NCBI RefSeq assembly: GCF_032452875.1
Contig: NW_026894282.1
Coordinates: 92,633-156,632 of the forward strand
Direction of reading: 5' to 3'
DNA length: 64,000 bases
From: Bos javanicus
Lineage: Eukaryota > Chordata > Mammalia > Artiodactyla > Bovidae
Every line of letters starts with the position of its first letter. The first letter of the stretch is position 1. The notes below the pieces were generated by a model. That model had not been told where the DNA came from, searched no databases, and worked only from the letters and a program-made list of their open reading frames with translations. Made by a program: the position numbers and the translations under genes. This document shows, one piece after another, positions 26,848 through 40,704 of the stretch.

Positions 26848-28388
26848 GGGCCTGCTGAGCTGCGTGATTACTGTCTGCTCATCTGCTTGACAATTGCCAG
26901 CTGAGCTGCACGATTCCTGCCTGTCATCTGCTTGACAATTGCCAGCTGTGCTGCGTAATTCCTGCCTGCTCAGCTGCTTGATTATTGCCAGCTGAGCAGC
27001 ATGATTCCTCACAGCTGAGTTCCATGATTATTGCCTGCTGACTGATTCGTGCCTACTCAGCTCTTTGTTTATTGCCTCCAGAGGCACATGATCAGTGTAT
27101 GATAGCAAACATGATCAGTGCATGATCAGTCACATGATCAGCGCCATTAAGTCACGTGATCACTACACGATAGTCATGTGATCAGTCCATGCTCAGTCAC
27201 CGTGTCAGTGCATGATCAGCCACGTGATCAGTGCATGATCTGTCACATGATTAGTGTATGATCATCCACGTGACCAGTGCATGGGCAGTCATGTGATCAG
27301 TGCATGATATAGGCGTGATCAGTGCATGATCAGTCTAGTGATCAGTGCATGATAGCCACGTGATCAGTGCATGATCAGTCACCTGATGGGTGTATGATCA
27401 TTCACGTGACCTGTACATGGTAGCTACATGATCATTGCATGATCAGCCACGTGAGTAGTGCATGACAGCCACGTGATCACTGCATGATCAGTCACGTGAT
27501 CAGTGCATGATCAGTCATGTGACCAGTACATGGTAGTTGCGTGATCATCGCATGATCAGCCACGTGAGCAGTGCATGATAGCCACGTGATCAGTGCATGA
27601 TCAGTCAGGTGATACGTGTGTGATCAGCCACGTGATCAGTGCATGATATCCACGTGATCAGTGCAGGATAGCCACGTGATCACTTCATGATTAGTCACGG
27701 GATCTGTACATGACCAGTCACGTGATACGTGTGTGATCAGCCACCGGATCAGTGCGTGATGAGCCACGTGATCAGTGCAGGATCAATTACATGATCAGTG
27801 CATGATCAGTCACGAGACCACTACATGGTTGCTACGTGATCGTTGCATGATCAGCCACGTGAGCAGAGCATGATAGCCACGTGATCAGTGCATTATCAGT
27901 CACGTGATCAGTACATGATCAGTCACGTGAACAGTGCATGATCATTTACGTGATCTGTGCATGATCAGTCACGTGACCAGTATATGGTAGCTTCGTGATC
28001 ATTCCATGACGAACCACGTGAGCAGTGCATGATAGCCACGTGATGTGTGCATGATGAGTTTCGTGAGCAGAGTATGATCAGCCACGTGATCAGTGCATGA
28101 GTTCCAGGTGATCAGTGCATGATATGTCACGTGACAGGTGTGTGATCAGCCACGTGAACAGTGCATGTTCAGCCACGTATTCAGTGCATGATAGCCACGT
28201 GATAAGTGCATTATCAGTTACGTGAGCAGTGTATGATCAGCCACGTGATCAGTGCATGGTCAGACACGTGAACAGTGTATGATCAGCCACGTGATCAGTG
28301 CATGATATCCAAGTGATCAGTGCATGATCAATCACGTGATCAGTGTATGATCAGCCACGTGAACAGTGCATGCTCAGTCACGTGATCT
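26848..28388 (+). repeat. Satellite unit 18 (1,541 bp)
   Basis: S1 G, S2 A, S3 CACCGG, S4 AGCTTCG. Private A to C at 27201 (TCACCGTGTC). Confidence 0.95.
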
Positions 28389-29929
28389 GGGCCTGCTGAG
28401 CTGCGTGATTACTGTCTGCTCATCTGCTTGACAATTGCCAGCTGAGCTGCACGATTCCTGCCTGTCATCTGCTTGACAATTGCCAGCTGTGCTGCGTAAT
28501 TCCTGCCTGCTCAGCTGCTTGATTATTGCCAGCTGAGCAGCATGATTCCTCACAGCTGAGTTCCATGATTATTGCCTGCTGACTGATTCGTGCCTACTCA
28601 GCTCTTTGTTTATTGCCTCCAGAGGCACATGATCAGTGTATGATAGCAAACATGATCAGTGCATGATCAGTCACATGATCAGCGCCATTAAGTCACGTGA
28701 TCACTACACGATAGTCATGTGATCAGTCCATGCTCAGTCACAGTGTCAGTGCATGATCAGCCACGTGATCAGTGCATGATCTGTCACATGATTAGTGTAT
28801 GATCATCCACGTGACCAGTGCATGGGCAGTCATGTGATCAGTGCATGATATAGGCGTGATCAGTGCATGATCAGTCTAGTGATCAGTGCATGATAGCCAC
28901 GTGATCAGTGCATGATCAGTCACCTGATGGGTGTATGATCATTCACGTGACCTGTACATGGTAGCTACATGATCATTGCATGATCAGCCACGTGAGTAGT
29001 GCATGACAGCCACGTGATCACTGCATGATCAGTCACGTGATCAGTGCATGATCAGTCATGTGACCAGTACATGGTAGTTGCGTGATCATCGCATGATCAG
29101 CCACGTGAGCAGTGCATGATAGCCACGTGATCAGTGCATGATCAGTCAGGTGATACGTGTGTGATCAGCCACGTGATCAGTGCATGATATCCACGTGATC
29201 AGTGCAGGATAGCCACGTGATCACTTCATGATTAGTCACGGGATCTGTACATGACCAGTCACGTGATACGTGTGTGATCAGCCACCGGATCAGTGCGTGA
29301 TGAGCCACGTGATCAGTGCAGGATCAATTACATGATCAGTGCATGATCAGTCACGAGACCACTACATGGTTGCTACGTGATCGTTGCATGATCAGCCACG
29401 TGAGCAGAGCATGATAGCCACGTGATCAGTGCATTATCAGTCACGTGATCAGTACATGATCAGTCACGTGAACAGTGCATGATCATTTACGTGATCTGTG
29501 CATGATCAGTCACGTGACCAGTATATGGTAGCTTCGTGATCATTCCATGACGAACCACGTGAGCAGTGCATGATAGCCACGTGATGTGTGCATGATGAGT
29601 TTCGTGAGCAGAGTATGATCAGCCACGTGATCAGTGCATGAGTTCCAGGTGATCAGTGCATGATATGTCACGTGACAGGTGTGTGATCAGCCACGTGAAC
29701 AGTGCATGTTCAGCCACGTATTCAGTGCATGATAGCCACGTGATAAGTGCATTATCAGTTACGTGAGCAGTGTATGATCAGCCACGTGATCAGTGCATGG
29801 TCAGACACGTGAACAGTGTATGATCAGCCACGTGATCAGTGCATGATATCCAAGTGATCAGTGCATGATCAATCACGTGATCAGTGTATGATCAGCCACG
29901 TGAACAGTGCATGCTCAGTCACGTGATCT
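28389..29929 (+). repeat. Satellite unit 19 (1,541 bp)
   Basis: S1 G, S2 A, S3 CACCGG, S4 AGCTTCG. Part of the first AGCTTCG run (units 17-21). Confidence 0.95.
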
Positions 29930-31470
29930 GGGCCTGCTGAGCTGCGTGATTACTGTCTGCTCATCTGCTTGACAATTGCCAGCTGAGCTGCACGATTCCT
30001 GCCTGTCATCTGCTTGACAATTGCCAGCTGTGCTGCGTAATTCCTGCCTGCTCAGCTGCTTGATTATTGCCAGCTGAGCAGCATGATTCCTCACAGCTGA
30101 GTTCCATGATTATTGCCTGCTGACTGATTCGTGCCTACTCAGCTCTTTGTTTATTGCCTCCAGAGGCACATGATCAGTGTATGATAGCAAACATGATCAG
30201 TGCATGATCAGTCACATGATCAGCGCCATTAAGTCACGTGATCACTACACGATAGTCATGTGATCAGTCCATGCTCAGTCACAGTGTCAGTGCATGATCA
30301 GCCACGTGATCAGTGCATGATCTGTCACATGATTAGTGTATGATCATCCACGTGACCAGTGCATGGGCAGTCATGTGATCAGTGCATGATATAGGCGTGA
30401 TCAGTGCATGATCAGTCTAGTGATCAGTGCATGATAGCCACGTGATCAGTGCATGGTCAGTCACCTGATGGGTGTATGATCATTCACGTGACCTGTACAT
30501 GGTAGCTACATGATCATTGCATGATCAGCCACGTGAGTAGTGCATGACAGCCACGTGATCACTGCATGATCAGTCACGTGATCAGTGCATGATCAGTCAT
30601 GTGACCAGTACATGGTAGTTGCGTGATCATCGCATGATCAGCCACGTGAGCAGTGCATGATAGCCACGTGATCAGTGCATGATCAGTCAGGTGATACGTG
30701 TGTGATCAGCCACGTGATCAGTGCATGATATCCACGTGATCAGTGCAGGATAGCCACGTGATCACTTCATGATTAGTCACGGGATCTGTACATGACCAGT
30801 CACGTGATACGTGTGTGATCAGCCACCGGATCAGTGCGTGATGAGCCACGTGATCAGTGCAGGATCAATTACATGATCAGTGCATGATCAGTCACGAGAC
30901 CACTACATGGTTGCTACGTGATCGTTGCATGATCAGCCACGTGAGCAGAGCATGATAGCCACGTGATCAGTGCATTATCAGTCACGTGATCAGTACATGA
31001 TCAGTCACGTGAACAGTGCATGATCATTTACGTGATCTGTGCATGATCAGTCACGTGACCAGTATATGGTAGCTTCGTGATCATTCCATGACGAACCACG
31101 TGAGCAGTGCATGATAGCCACGTGATGTGTGCATGATGAGTTTCGTGAGCAGAGTATGATCAGCCACGTGATCAGTGCATGAGTTCCAGGTGATCAGTGC
31201 ATGATATGTCACGTGACAGGTGTGTGATCAGCCACGTGAACAGTGCATGTTCAGCCACGTATTCAGTGCATGATAGCCACGTGATAAGTGCATTATCAGT
31301 TACGTGAGCAGTGTATGATCAGCCACGTGATCAGTGCATGGTCAGACACGTGAACAGTGTATGATCAGCCACGTGATCAGTGCATGATATCCAAGTGATC
31401 AGTGCATGATCAATCGCGTGATCAGTGTATGATCAGCCACGTGAACAGTGCATGCTCAGTCACGTGATCT
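29930..31470 (+). repeat. Satellite unit 20 (1,541 bp)
   Basis: S1 G, S2 G, S3 CACCGG, S4 AGCTTCG. CACGTG is changed to CGCGTG at 31416. Confidence 0.95.
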
Positions 31471-33011
31471 GGGCCTGCTGAGCTGCGTGATTACTGTCTG
31501 CTCATCTGCTTGACAATTGCCAGCTGAGCTGCACGATTCCTGCCTGTCATCTGCTTGACAATTGCCAGCTGTGCTGCGTAATTCCTGCCTGCTCAGCTGC
31601 TTGATTATTGCCAGCTGAGCAGCATGATTCCTCACAGCTGAGTTCCATGATTATTGCCTGCTGACTGATTCGTGCCTACTCAGCTCTTTGTTTATTGCCT
31701 CCAGAGGCACATGATCAGTGTATGATAGCAAACATGATCAGTGCATGATCAGTCACATGATCAGCGCCATTAAGTCACGTGATCACTACACGATAGTCAT
31801 GTGATCAGTCCATGCTCAGTCACAGTGTCAGTGCATGATCAGCCACGTGATCAGTGCATGATCTGTCACATGATTAGTGTATGATCATCCACGTGACCAG
31901 TGCATGGGCAGTCATGTGATCAGTGCATGATATAGGCGTGATCAGTGCATGATCAGTCTAGTGATCAGTGCATGATAGCCACGTGATCAGTGCATGATCA
32001 GTCACCTGATGGGTGTATGATCATTCACGTGACCTGTACATGGTAGCTACATGATCATTGCATGATCAGCCACGTGAGTAGTGCATGACAGCCACGTGAT
32101 CACTGCATGATCAGTCACGTGATCAGTGCATGATCAGTCATGTGACCAGTACATGGTAGTTGCGTGATCATCGCATGATCAGCCACGTGAGCAGTGCATG
32201 ATAGCCACGTGATCAGTGCATGATCAGTCAGGTGATACGTGTGTGATCAGCCACGTGATCAGTGCATGATATCCACGTGATCAGTGCAGGATAGCCACGT
32301 GATCACTTCATGATTAGTCACGGGATCTGTACATGACCAGTCACGTGATACGTGTGTGATCAGCCACCGGATCAGTGCGTGATGAGCCACGTGATCAGTG
32401 CAGGATCAATTACATGATCAGTGCATGATCAGTCACGAGACCACTACATGGTTGCTACGTGATCGTTGCATGATCAGCCACGTGAGCAGAGCATGATAGC
32501 CACGTGATCAGTGCATTATCAGTCACGTGATCAGTACATGATCAGTCACGTGAACAGTGCATGATCATTTACGTGATCTGTGCATGATCAGTCACGTGAC
32601 CAGTATATGGTAGCTTCGTGATCATTCCATGACGAACCACGTGAGCAGTGCATGATAGCCACGTGATGTGTGCATGATGAGTTTCGTGAGCAGAGTATGA
32701 TCAGCCACGTGATCAGTGCATGAGTTCCAGGTGATCAGTGCATGATATGTCACGTGACAGGTGTGTGATCAGCCACGTGAACAGTGCATGTTCAGCCACG
32801 TATTCAGTGCATGATAGCCACGTGATAAGTGCATTATCAGTTACGTGAGCAGTGTATGATCAGCCACGTGATCAGTGCATGGTCAGACACGTGAACAGTG
32901 TATGATCAGCCACGTGATCAGTGCATGATATCCAAGTGATCAGTGCATGATCAATCACGTGATCAGTGTATGATCAGCCACGTGAACAGTGCATGCTCAG
33001 TCACGTGATCT
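31471..33011 (+). repeat. Satellite unit 21 (1,541 bp)
   Basis: S1 G, S2 A, S3 CACCGG, S4 AGCTTCG. Last of the first AGCTTCG run. Confidence 0.95.
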
Positions 33012-34549
33012 GGGCCTGCTGAGCTGCGTGATTACTGTCTGCTCATCTGCTTGACAATTGCCAGCTGAGCTGCACGATTCCTGCCTGTCATCTGCTTGAC
33101 AATTGCCAGCTGTGCTGCGTAATTCCTGCCTGCTCAGCTGCTTGATTATTGCCAGCTGAGCAGCATGATTCCTCACAGCTGAGTTCCATGATTATTGCCT
33201 GCTGACTGATTCGTGCCTACTCAGCTCTTTGTTTATTGCCTCCAGAGGCACATGATCAGTGTATGATAGCAAACATGATCAGTGCATGATCAGTCACATG
33301 ATCAGCGCCATTAAGTCACGTGATCACTACACGATAGTCATGTGATCAGTCCATGCTCAGTCACAGTGTCAGTGCATGATCAGCCACGTGATCAGTGCAT
33401 GATCTGTCACATGATTAGTGTATGATCATCCACGTGACCAGTGCATGGGCAGTCATGTGATCAGTGCATGATATAGGCGTGATCAGTGCATGATCAGTCT
33501 AGTGATCAGTGCATGATAGCCACGTGATCAGTGCATGATCAGTCACCTGATGGGTGTATGATCATTCACGTGACCTGTACATGGTAGCTACATGATCATT
33601 GCATGATCAGCCACGTGAGTAGTGCATGACAGCCACGTGATCACTGCATGATCAGTCACGTGATCAGTGCATGATCAGTCATGTGACCAGTACATGGTAG
33701 TTGCGTGATCATCGCATGATCAGCCACGTGAGCAGTGCATGATAGCCACGTGATCAGTGCATGATCAGTCAGGTGATACGTGTGTGATCAGCCACGTGAT
33801 CAGTGCATGATATCCACGTGATCAGTGCAGGATAGCCACGTGATCACTTCATGATTAGTCACGGGATCTGTACATGACCAGTCACGTGATACGTGTGTGA
33901 TCAGCCACGGATCAGTGCGTGATGAGCCACGTGATCAGTGCAGGATCAATTACATGATCAGTGCATGATCAGTCACGAGACCACTACATGGTTGCTACGT
34001 GATCGTTGCATGATCAGCCACGTGAGCAGAGCATGATAGCCACGTGATCAGTGCATTATCAGTCACGTGATCAGTACATGATCAGTCACGTGAACAGTGC
34101 ATGATCATTTACGTGATCTGTGCATGATCAGTCACGTGACCAGTATATGGTAGCCGTGATCATTCCATGACGAACCACGTGAGCAGTGCATGATAGCCAC
34201 GTGATGTGTGCATGATGAGTTTCGTGAGCAGAGTATGATCAGCCACGTGATCAGTGCATGAGTTCCAGGTGATCAGTGCATGATATGTCACGTGACAGGT
34301 GTGTGATCAGCCACGTGAACAGTGCATGTTCAGCCACGTATTCAGTGCATGATAGCCACGTGATAAGTGCATTATCAGTTACGTGAGCAGTGTATGATCA
34401 GCCACGTGATCAGTGCATGGTCAGACACGTGAACAGTGTATGATCAGCCACGTGATCAGTGCATGATATCCAAGTGATCAGTGCATGATCAATCACGTGA
34501 TCAGTGTATGATCAGCCACGTGAACAGTGCATGCTCAGTCACGTGATCT
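33012..34549 (+). repeat. Satellite unit 22 (1,538 bp)
   Basis: S1 G, S2 A, S3 CACGG (-1), S4 AGCCG (-2). First of three consecutive AGCCG copies. Confidence 0.95.
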
Positions 34550-36086
34550 GGGCCTGCTGAGCTGCGTGATTACTGTCTGCTCATCTGCTTGACAATTGCC
34601 AGCTGAGCTGCACGATTCCTGCCTGTCATCTGCTTGACAATTGCCAGCTGTGCTGCGTAATTCCTGCCTGCTCAGCTGCTTGATTATTGCCAGCTGAGCA
34701 GCATGATTCCTCACAGCTGAGTTCCATGATTATTGCCTGCTGACTGATTCGTGCCTACTCAGCTCTTTGTTTATTGCCTCCAGAGGCACATGATCAGTGT
34801 ATGATAGCAAACATGATCAGTGCATGATCAGTCACATGATCAGCGCCATTAAGTCACGTGATCACTACACGATAGTCATGTGATCAGTCCATGCTCAGTC
34901 ACAGTGTCAGTGCATGATCAGCCACGTGATCAGTGCATGATCTGTCACATGATTAGTGTATGATCATCCACGTGACCAGTGCATGGGCAGTCATGTGATC
35001 AGTGCATGATATAGGCGTGATCAGTGCATGATCAGTCTAGTGATCAGTGCATGATAGCCACGTGATCAGTGCATGGTCAGTCACCTGATGGGTGTATGAT
35101 CATTCACGTGACCTGTACATGGTAGCTACATGATCATTGCATGATCAGCCACGTGAGTAGTGCATGACAGCCACGTGATCACTGCATGATCAGTCACGTG
35201 ATCAGTGCATGATCAGTCATGTGACCAGTACATGGTAGTTGCGTGATCATCGCATGATCAGCCACGTGAGCAGTGCATGATAGCCACGTGATCAGTGCAT
35301 GATCAGTCAGGTGATACGTGTGTGATCAGCCACGTGATCAGTGCATGATATCCACGTGATCAGTGCAGGATAGCCACGTGATCACTTCATGATTAGTCAC
35401 GGGATCTGCATGACCAGTCACGTGATACGTGTGTGATCAGCCACCGGATCAGTGCGTGATGAGCCACGTGATCAGTGCAGGATCAATTACATGATCAGTG
35501 CATGATCAGTCACGAGACCACTACATGGTTGCTACGTGATCGTTGCATGATCAGCCACGTGAGCAGAGCATGATAGCCACGTGATCAGTGCATTATCAGT
35601 CACGTGATCAGTACATGATCAGTCACGTGAACAGTGCATGATCATTTACGTGATCTGTGCATGATCAGTCACGTGACCAGTATATGGTAGCCGTGATCAT
35701 TCCATGACGAACCACGTGAGCAGTGCATGATAGCCACGTGATGTGTGCATGATGAGTTTCGTGAGCAGAGTATGATCAGCCACGTGATCAGTGCATGAGT
35801 TCCAGGTGATCAGTGCATGATATGTCACGTGACAGGTGTGTGATCAGCCACGTGAACAGTGCATGTTCAGCCACGTATTCAGTGCATGATAGCCACGTGA
35901 TAAGTGCATTATCAGTTACGTGAGCAGTGTATGATCAGCCACGTGATCAGTGCATGGTCAGACACGTGAACAGTGTATGATCAGCCACGTGATCAGTGCA
36001 TGATATCCAAGTGATCAGTGCATGATCAATCACGTGATCAGTGTATGATCAGCCACGTGAACAGTGCATGCTCAGTCACGTGATCT
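34550..36086 (+). repeat. Satellite unit 23 (1,537 bp)
   Basis: S1 G, S2 G, S3 CACCGG, S4 AGCCG. A private 2-bp loss near 35408 gives GATCTGCATGACC for GATCTGTACATGACC. Confidence 0.95.
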
Positions 36087-37624
36087 GGGCCTGCTGAGCT
36101 GCGTGATTACTGTCTGCTCATCTGCTTGACAATTGCCAGCTGAGCTGCACGATTCCTGCCTGTCATCTGCTTGACAATTGCCAGCTGTGCTGCGTAATTC
36201 CTGCCTGCTCAGCTGCTTGATTATTGCCAGCTGAGCAGCATGATTCCTCACAGCTGAGTTCCATGATTATTGCCTGCTGACTGATTCGTGCCTACTCAGC
36301 TCTTTGTTTATTGCCTCCAGAGGCACATGATCAGTGTATGATAGCAAACATGATCAGTGCATGATCAGTCACATGATCAGCGCCATTAAGTCACGTGATC
36401 ACTACACGATAGTCATGTGATCAGTCCATGCTCAGTCACAGTGTCAGTGCATGATCAGCCACGTGATCAGTGCATGATCTGTCACATGATTAGTGTATGA
36501 TCATCCACGTGACCAGTGCATGGGCAGTCATGTGATCAGTGCATGATATAGGCGTGATCAGTGCATGATCAGTCTAGTGATCAGTGCATGATAGCCACGT
36601 GATCAGTGCATGGTCAGTCACCTGATGGGTGTATGATCATTCACGTGACCTGTACATGGTAGCTACATGATCATTGCATGATCAGCCACGTGAGTAGTGC
36701 ATGACAGCCACGTGATCACTGCATGATCAGTCACGTGATCAGTGCATGATCAGTCATGTGACCAGTACATGGTAGTTGCGTGATCATCGCATGATCAGCC
36801 ACGTGAGCAGTGCATGATAGCCACGTGATCAGTGCATGATCAGTCAGGTGATACGTGTGTGATCAGCCACGTGATCAGTGCATGATATCCACGTGATCAG
36901 TGCAGGATAGCCACGTGATCACTTCATGATTAGTCACGGGATCTGTACATGACCAGTCACGTGATACGTGTGTGATCAGCCACCGGATCAGTGCGTGATG
37001 AGCCACGTGATCAGTGCAGGATCAATTACATGATCAGTGCATGATCAGTCACGAGACCACTACATGGTTGCTACGTGATCGTTGCATGATCAGCCACGTG
37101 AGCAGAGCATGATAGCCACGTGATCAGTGCATTATCAGTCACGTGATCAGTACATGATCAGTCACGTGAACAGTGCATGATCATTTACGTGATCTGTGCA
37201 TGATCAGTCACGTGACCAGTATATGGTAGCCGTGATCATTCCATGACGAACCACGTGAGCAGTGCATGATAGCCACGTGATGTGTGCATGATGAGTTTCG
37301 TGAGCAGAGTATGATCAGCCACGTGATCAGTGCATGAGTTCCAGGTGATCAGTGCATGATATGTCACGTGACAGGTGTGTGATCAGCCACGTGAACAGTG
37401 CATGTTCAGCCACGTATCAGTGCATGATAGCCACGTGATAAGTGCATTATCAGTTACGTGAGCAGTGTATGATCAGCCACGTGATCAGTGCATGGTCAGA
37501 CACGTGAACAGTGTATGATCAGCCACGTGATCAGTGCATGATATCCAAGTGATCAGTGCATGATCAATCACGTGATCAGTGTATGATCAGCCACGTGAAC
37601 AGTGCATGCTCAGTCACGTGATCT
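36087..37624 (+). repeat. Satellite unit 24 (1,538 bp)
   Basis: S1 G, S2 G, S3 CACCGG, S4 AGCCG. One T is lost near 37417 (CACGTATCAG for CACGTATTCAG). Confidence 0.95.
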
Positions 37625-39165
37625 GGGCCTGCTGAGCTGCGTGATTACTGTCTGCTCATCTGCTTGACAATTGCCAGCTGAGCTGCACGATTCCTGCCTG
37701 TCATCTGCTTGACAATTGCCAGCTGTGCTGCGTAATTCCTGCCTGCTCAGCTGCTTGATTATTGCCAGCTGAGCAGCATGATTCCTCACAGCTGAGTTCC
37801 ATGATTATTGCCTGCTGACTGATTCGTGCCTACTCAGCTCTTTGTTTATTGCCTCCAGAGGCACATGATCAGTGTATGATAGCAAACATGATCAGTGCAT
37901 GATCAGTCACATGATCAGCGCCATTAAGTCACGTGATCACTACACGATAGTCATGTGATCAGTCCATGCTCAGTCACAGTGTCAGTGCATGATCAGCCAC
38001 GTGATCAGTGCATGATCTGTCACATGATTAGTGTATGATCATCCACGTGACCAGTGCATGGGCAGTCATGTGATCAGTGCATGATATAGGCGTGATCAGT
38101 GCATGATCAGTCTAGTGATCAGTGCATGATAGCCACGTGATCAGTGCATGGTCAGTCACCTGATGGGTGTATGATCATTCACGTGACCTGTACATGGTAG
38201 CTACATGATCATTGCATGATCAGCCACGTGAGTAGTGCATGACAGCCACGTGATCACTGCATGATCAGTCACGTGATCAGTGCATGATCAGTCATGTGAC
38301 CAGTACATGGTAGTTGCGTGATCATCGCATGATCAGCCACGTGAGCAGTGCATGATAGCCACGTGATCAGTGCATGATCAGTCAGGTGATACGTGTGTGA
38401 TCAGCCACGTGATCAGTGCATGATATCCACGTGATCAGTGCAGGATAGCCACGTGATCACTTCATTATTAGTCACGGGATCTGTACATGACCAGTCACGT
38501 GATGCGTGTGTGATCAGCCACCGGATCAGTGCGTGATGAGCCACGTGATCAGTGCAGGATCAATTACATGATCAGTGCATGATCAGTCACGAGACCACTA
38601 CATGGTTGCTACGTGATCGTTGCATGATCAGCCACGTGAGCAGAGCATGATAGCCACGTGATCAGTGCATTATCAGTCACGTGATCAGTACATGATCAGT
38701 CACGTGAACAGTGCATGATCATTTACGTGATCTGTGCATGATCAGTCACGTGACCAGTATATGGTAACTTCGTGATCATTCCATGACGAACCACGTGAGC
38801 AGTGCATGATAGCCACGTGATGTGTGCATGATGAGTTTCGTGAGCAGAGTATGATCAGCCACGTGATCAGTGCATGAGTTCCAGGTGATCAGTGCATGAT
38901 ATGTCACGTGACAGGTGTGTGATCAGCCACGTGAACGGTGCATGTTCAGCCACGTATTCAGTGCATGATAGCCACGTGATAAGTGCATTATCAGTTACGT
39001 GAGCAGTGTATGATCAGCCACGTGATCAGTGCATGGTCAGACACGTGAACAGTGTATGATCAGCCACGTGATCAGTGCATGATATCCAAGTGATCAGTGC
39101 ATGATCAATCACGTGATCAGTGTATGATCAGCCACGTGAACAGTGCATGCTCGGTCACGTGATCT
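37625..39165 (+). repeat. Satellite unit 25 (1,541 bp)
   Basis: S1 G, S2 G, S3 CACCGG, S4 AACTTCG. It carries half of a cluster of private substitutions: G to T near 38465, and A to G at 38504, near 38936 and near 39153. Confidence 0.95.
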
Positions 39166-39722
39166 GGGCCTGCTGAGCTGCGTGATTACTGTCTGCTCAT
39201 CTGCTTGACAATTGCCAGCTGGGCTGCACGATTCCTGCCTGTCATCTGCTTGACAATTGCCAGCTGTGCTGCGTAATTCCTGCCTGCTCAGCTGCTTGAT
39301 TATTGCCAGCTGAGCAGCATGATTCCTCACAGCTGAGTTCCATGATTATTGCCTGCTGACTGATTCGTGCCTACTCAGCTCTTTGTTTATTGCCTCCAGA
39401 GGCACATGATCAGTGTATGATAGCAAACATGATCAGTGCATGATCAGTCACATGATCGGCGCCATTAAGTCACGTGATCACTACACGATAGTCATGTGAT
39501 CAGTCCATGCTCACTCACAGTGTCAGTGCATGATCAGCCACGTGATCAGTGCATGATCTGTCACATGATTAGTGTATGATCATCCACGTGACCAGTGCAT
39601 GGGCAGTCATGTGATCAGTGCATGATATAGGCGTGATCAGTGCATGATCAGTCTAGTGATCAGTGCATGATAGCCACGTGATCAGTGCATGATCAGTCAC
39701 CTGATGGGTGTATGATCATTCG
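38465..39722 (+). other. Cluster of eight private substitutions, mostly A to G
   Basis: Within 1.26 kb this stretch has CATTATTA (for CATGATTA), GATGCGTG, GAACGGTG, TCGGTCAC, GCTGGGCTG, GATCGGCGCC, CTCACTCAC and TTCGCGTGACC. Six of the eight are A to G on this strand. Neighbouring regular units have none to two private changes each. Two of the changes remove TGA stops on the opposite strand, which creates a 73-codon open frame at 39109-39330. I regard that frame as accidental. Confidence 0.75.
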
Positions 39723-40704
39723 CGTGACCTGTACATGGTAGCTACATGATCATTGCATGATCAGCCACGTGAGTAGTGCATGACAGCCACGTGATCACTG
39801 CATGATCAGTCACGTGATCAGTGCATGATCAGTCATGTGACCAGTACATGGTAGTTGCGTGATCATCGCATGATCAGCCACGTGAGCAGTGCATGATAGC
39901 CACGTGATCAGTGCATGATCAGTCAGGTGATACGTGTGTGATCAGCCACGTGATCAGTGCATGATATCCACGTGATCAGTGCAGGATAGCCACGTGATCA
40001 CTTCATGATTAGTCACGGGATCTGCACATGACCAGTCACGTGATACGTGTGTGATCAGCCACCGGATCAGTGCGTGATGAGCCACGTGATCAGTGCAGGA
40101 TCAATTACATGATCAGTGCATGATCAGTCACGAGACCACTACATGGTTGCTACGTGATCGTTGCATGATCAGCCACGTGAGCAGAGCATGATAGCCACGT
40201 GATCAGTGCATTATCAGTCACGTGATCAGTACATGATCAGTCACGTGAACAGTGCATGATCATTTACGTGATCTGTGCATGATCAGTCACGTGACCAGTA
40301 TATGGTAGCCGTGATCATTCCATGACGAACCACGTGAGCAGTGCATGATAGCCACGTGATGTGTGCATGATGAGTTTCGTGAGCAGAGTATGATCAGCCA
40401 CGTGATCAGTGCATGAGTTCCAGGTGATCAGTGCATGATATGTCACGTGACAGGTGTGTGATCAGCCACGTGAACAGTGCATGTTCAGCCACGTATTCAG
40501 TGCATGATAGCCACGTGATAAGTGCATTATCAGTTACGTGAGCAGTGTATGATCAGCCACGTGATCAGTGCATGGTCAGACACGTGAACAGTGTATGATC
40601 AGCCACGTGATCAGTGCATGATATCCAAGTGATCAGTGCATGATCAATCACGTGATCAGTGTATGATCAGCCACGTGAACAGTGCATGCTCAGTCACGTG
40701 ATCT
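39166..40704 (+). repeat. Satellite unit 26 (1,539 bp)
   Basis: S1 G, S2 A, S3 CACCGG, S4 AGCCG. It carries the other half of the private cluster, ending at CGCGTG (39722). TCTGCACATG replaces TCTGTACATG near 40025, a change it shares with the copies at 43786, 48356 and 54283. Confidence 0.95.

Noticed and set aside
39109..39330. 73-codon open frame on the minus strand
   Set aside because: It exists only because two private A to G changes remove stops that all other copies have. It crosses from block B into block A, and no homologous frame is open in the other 41 copies.
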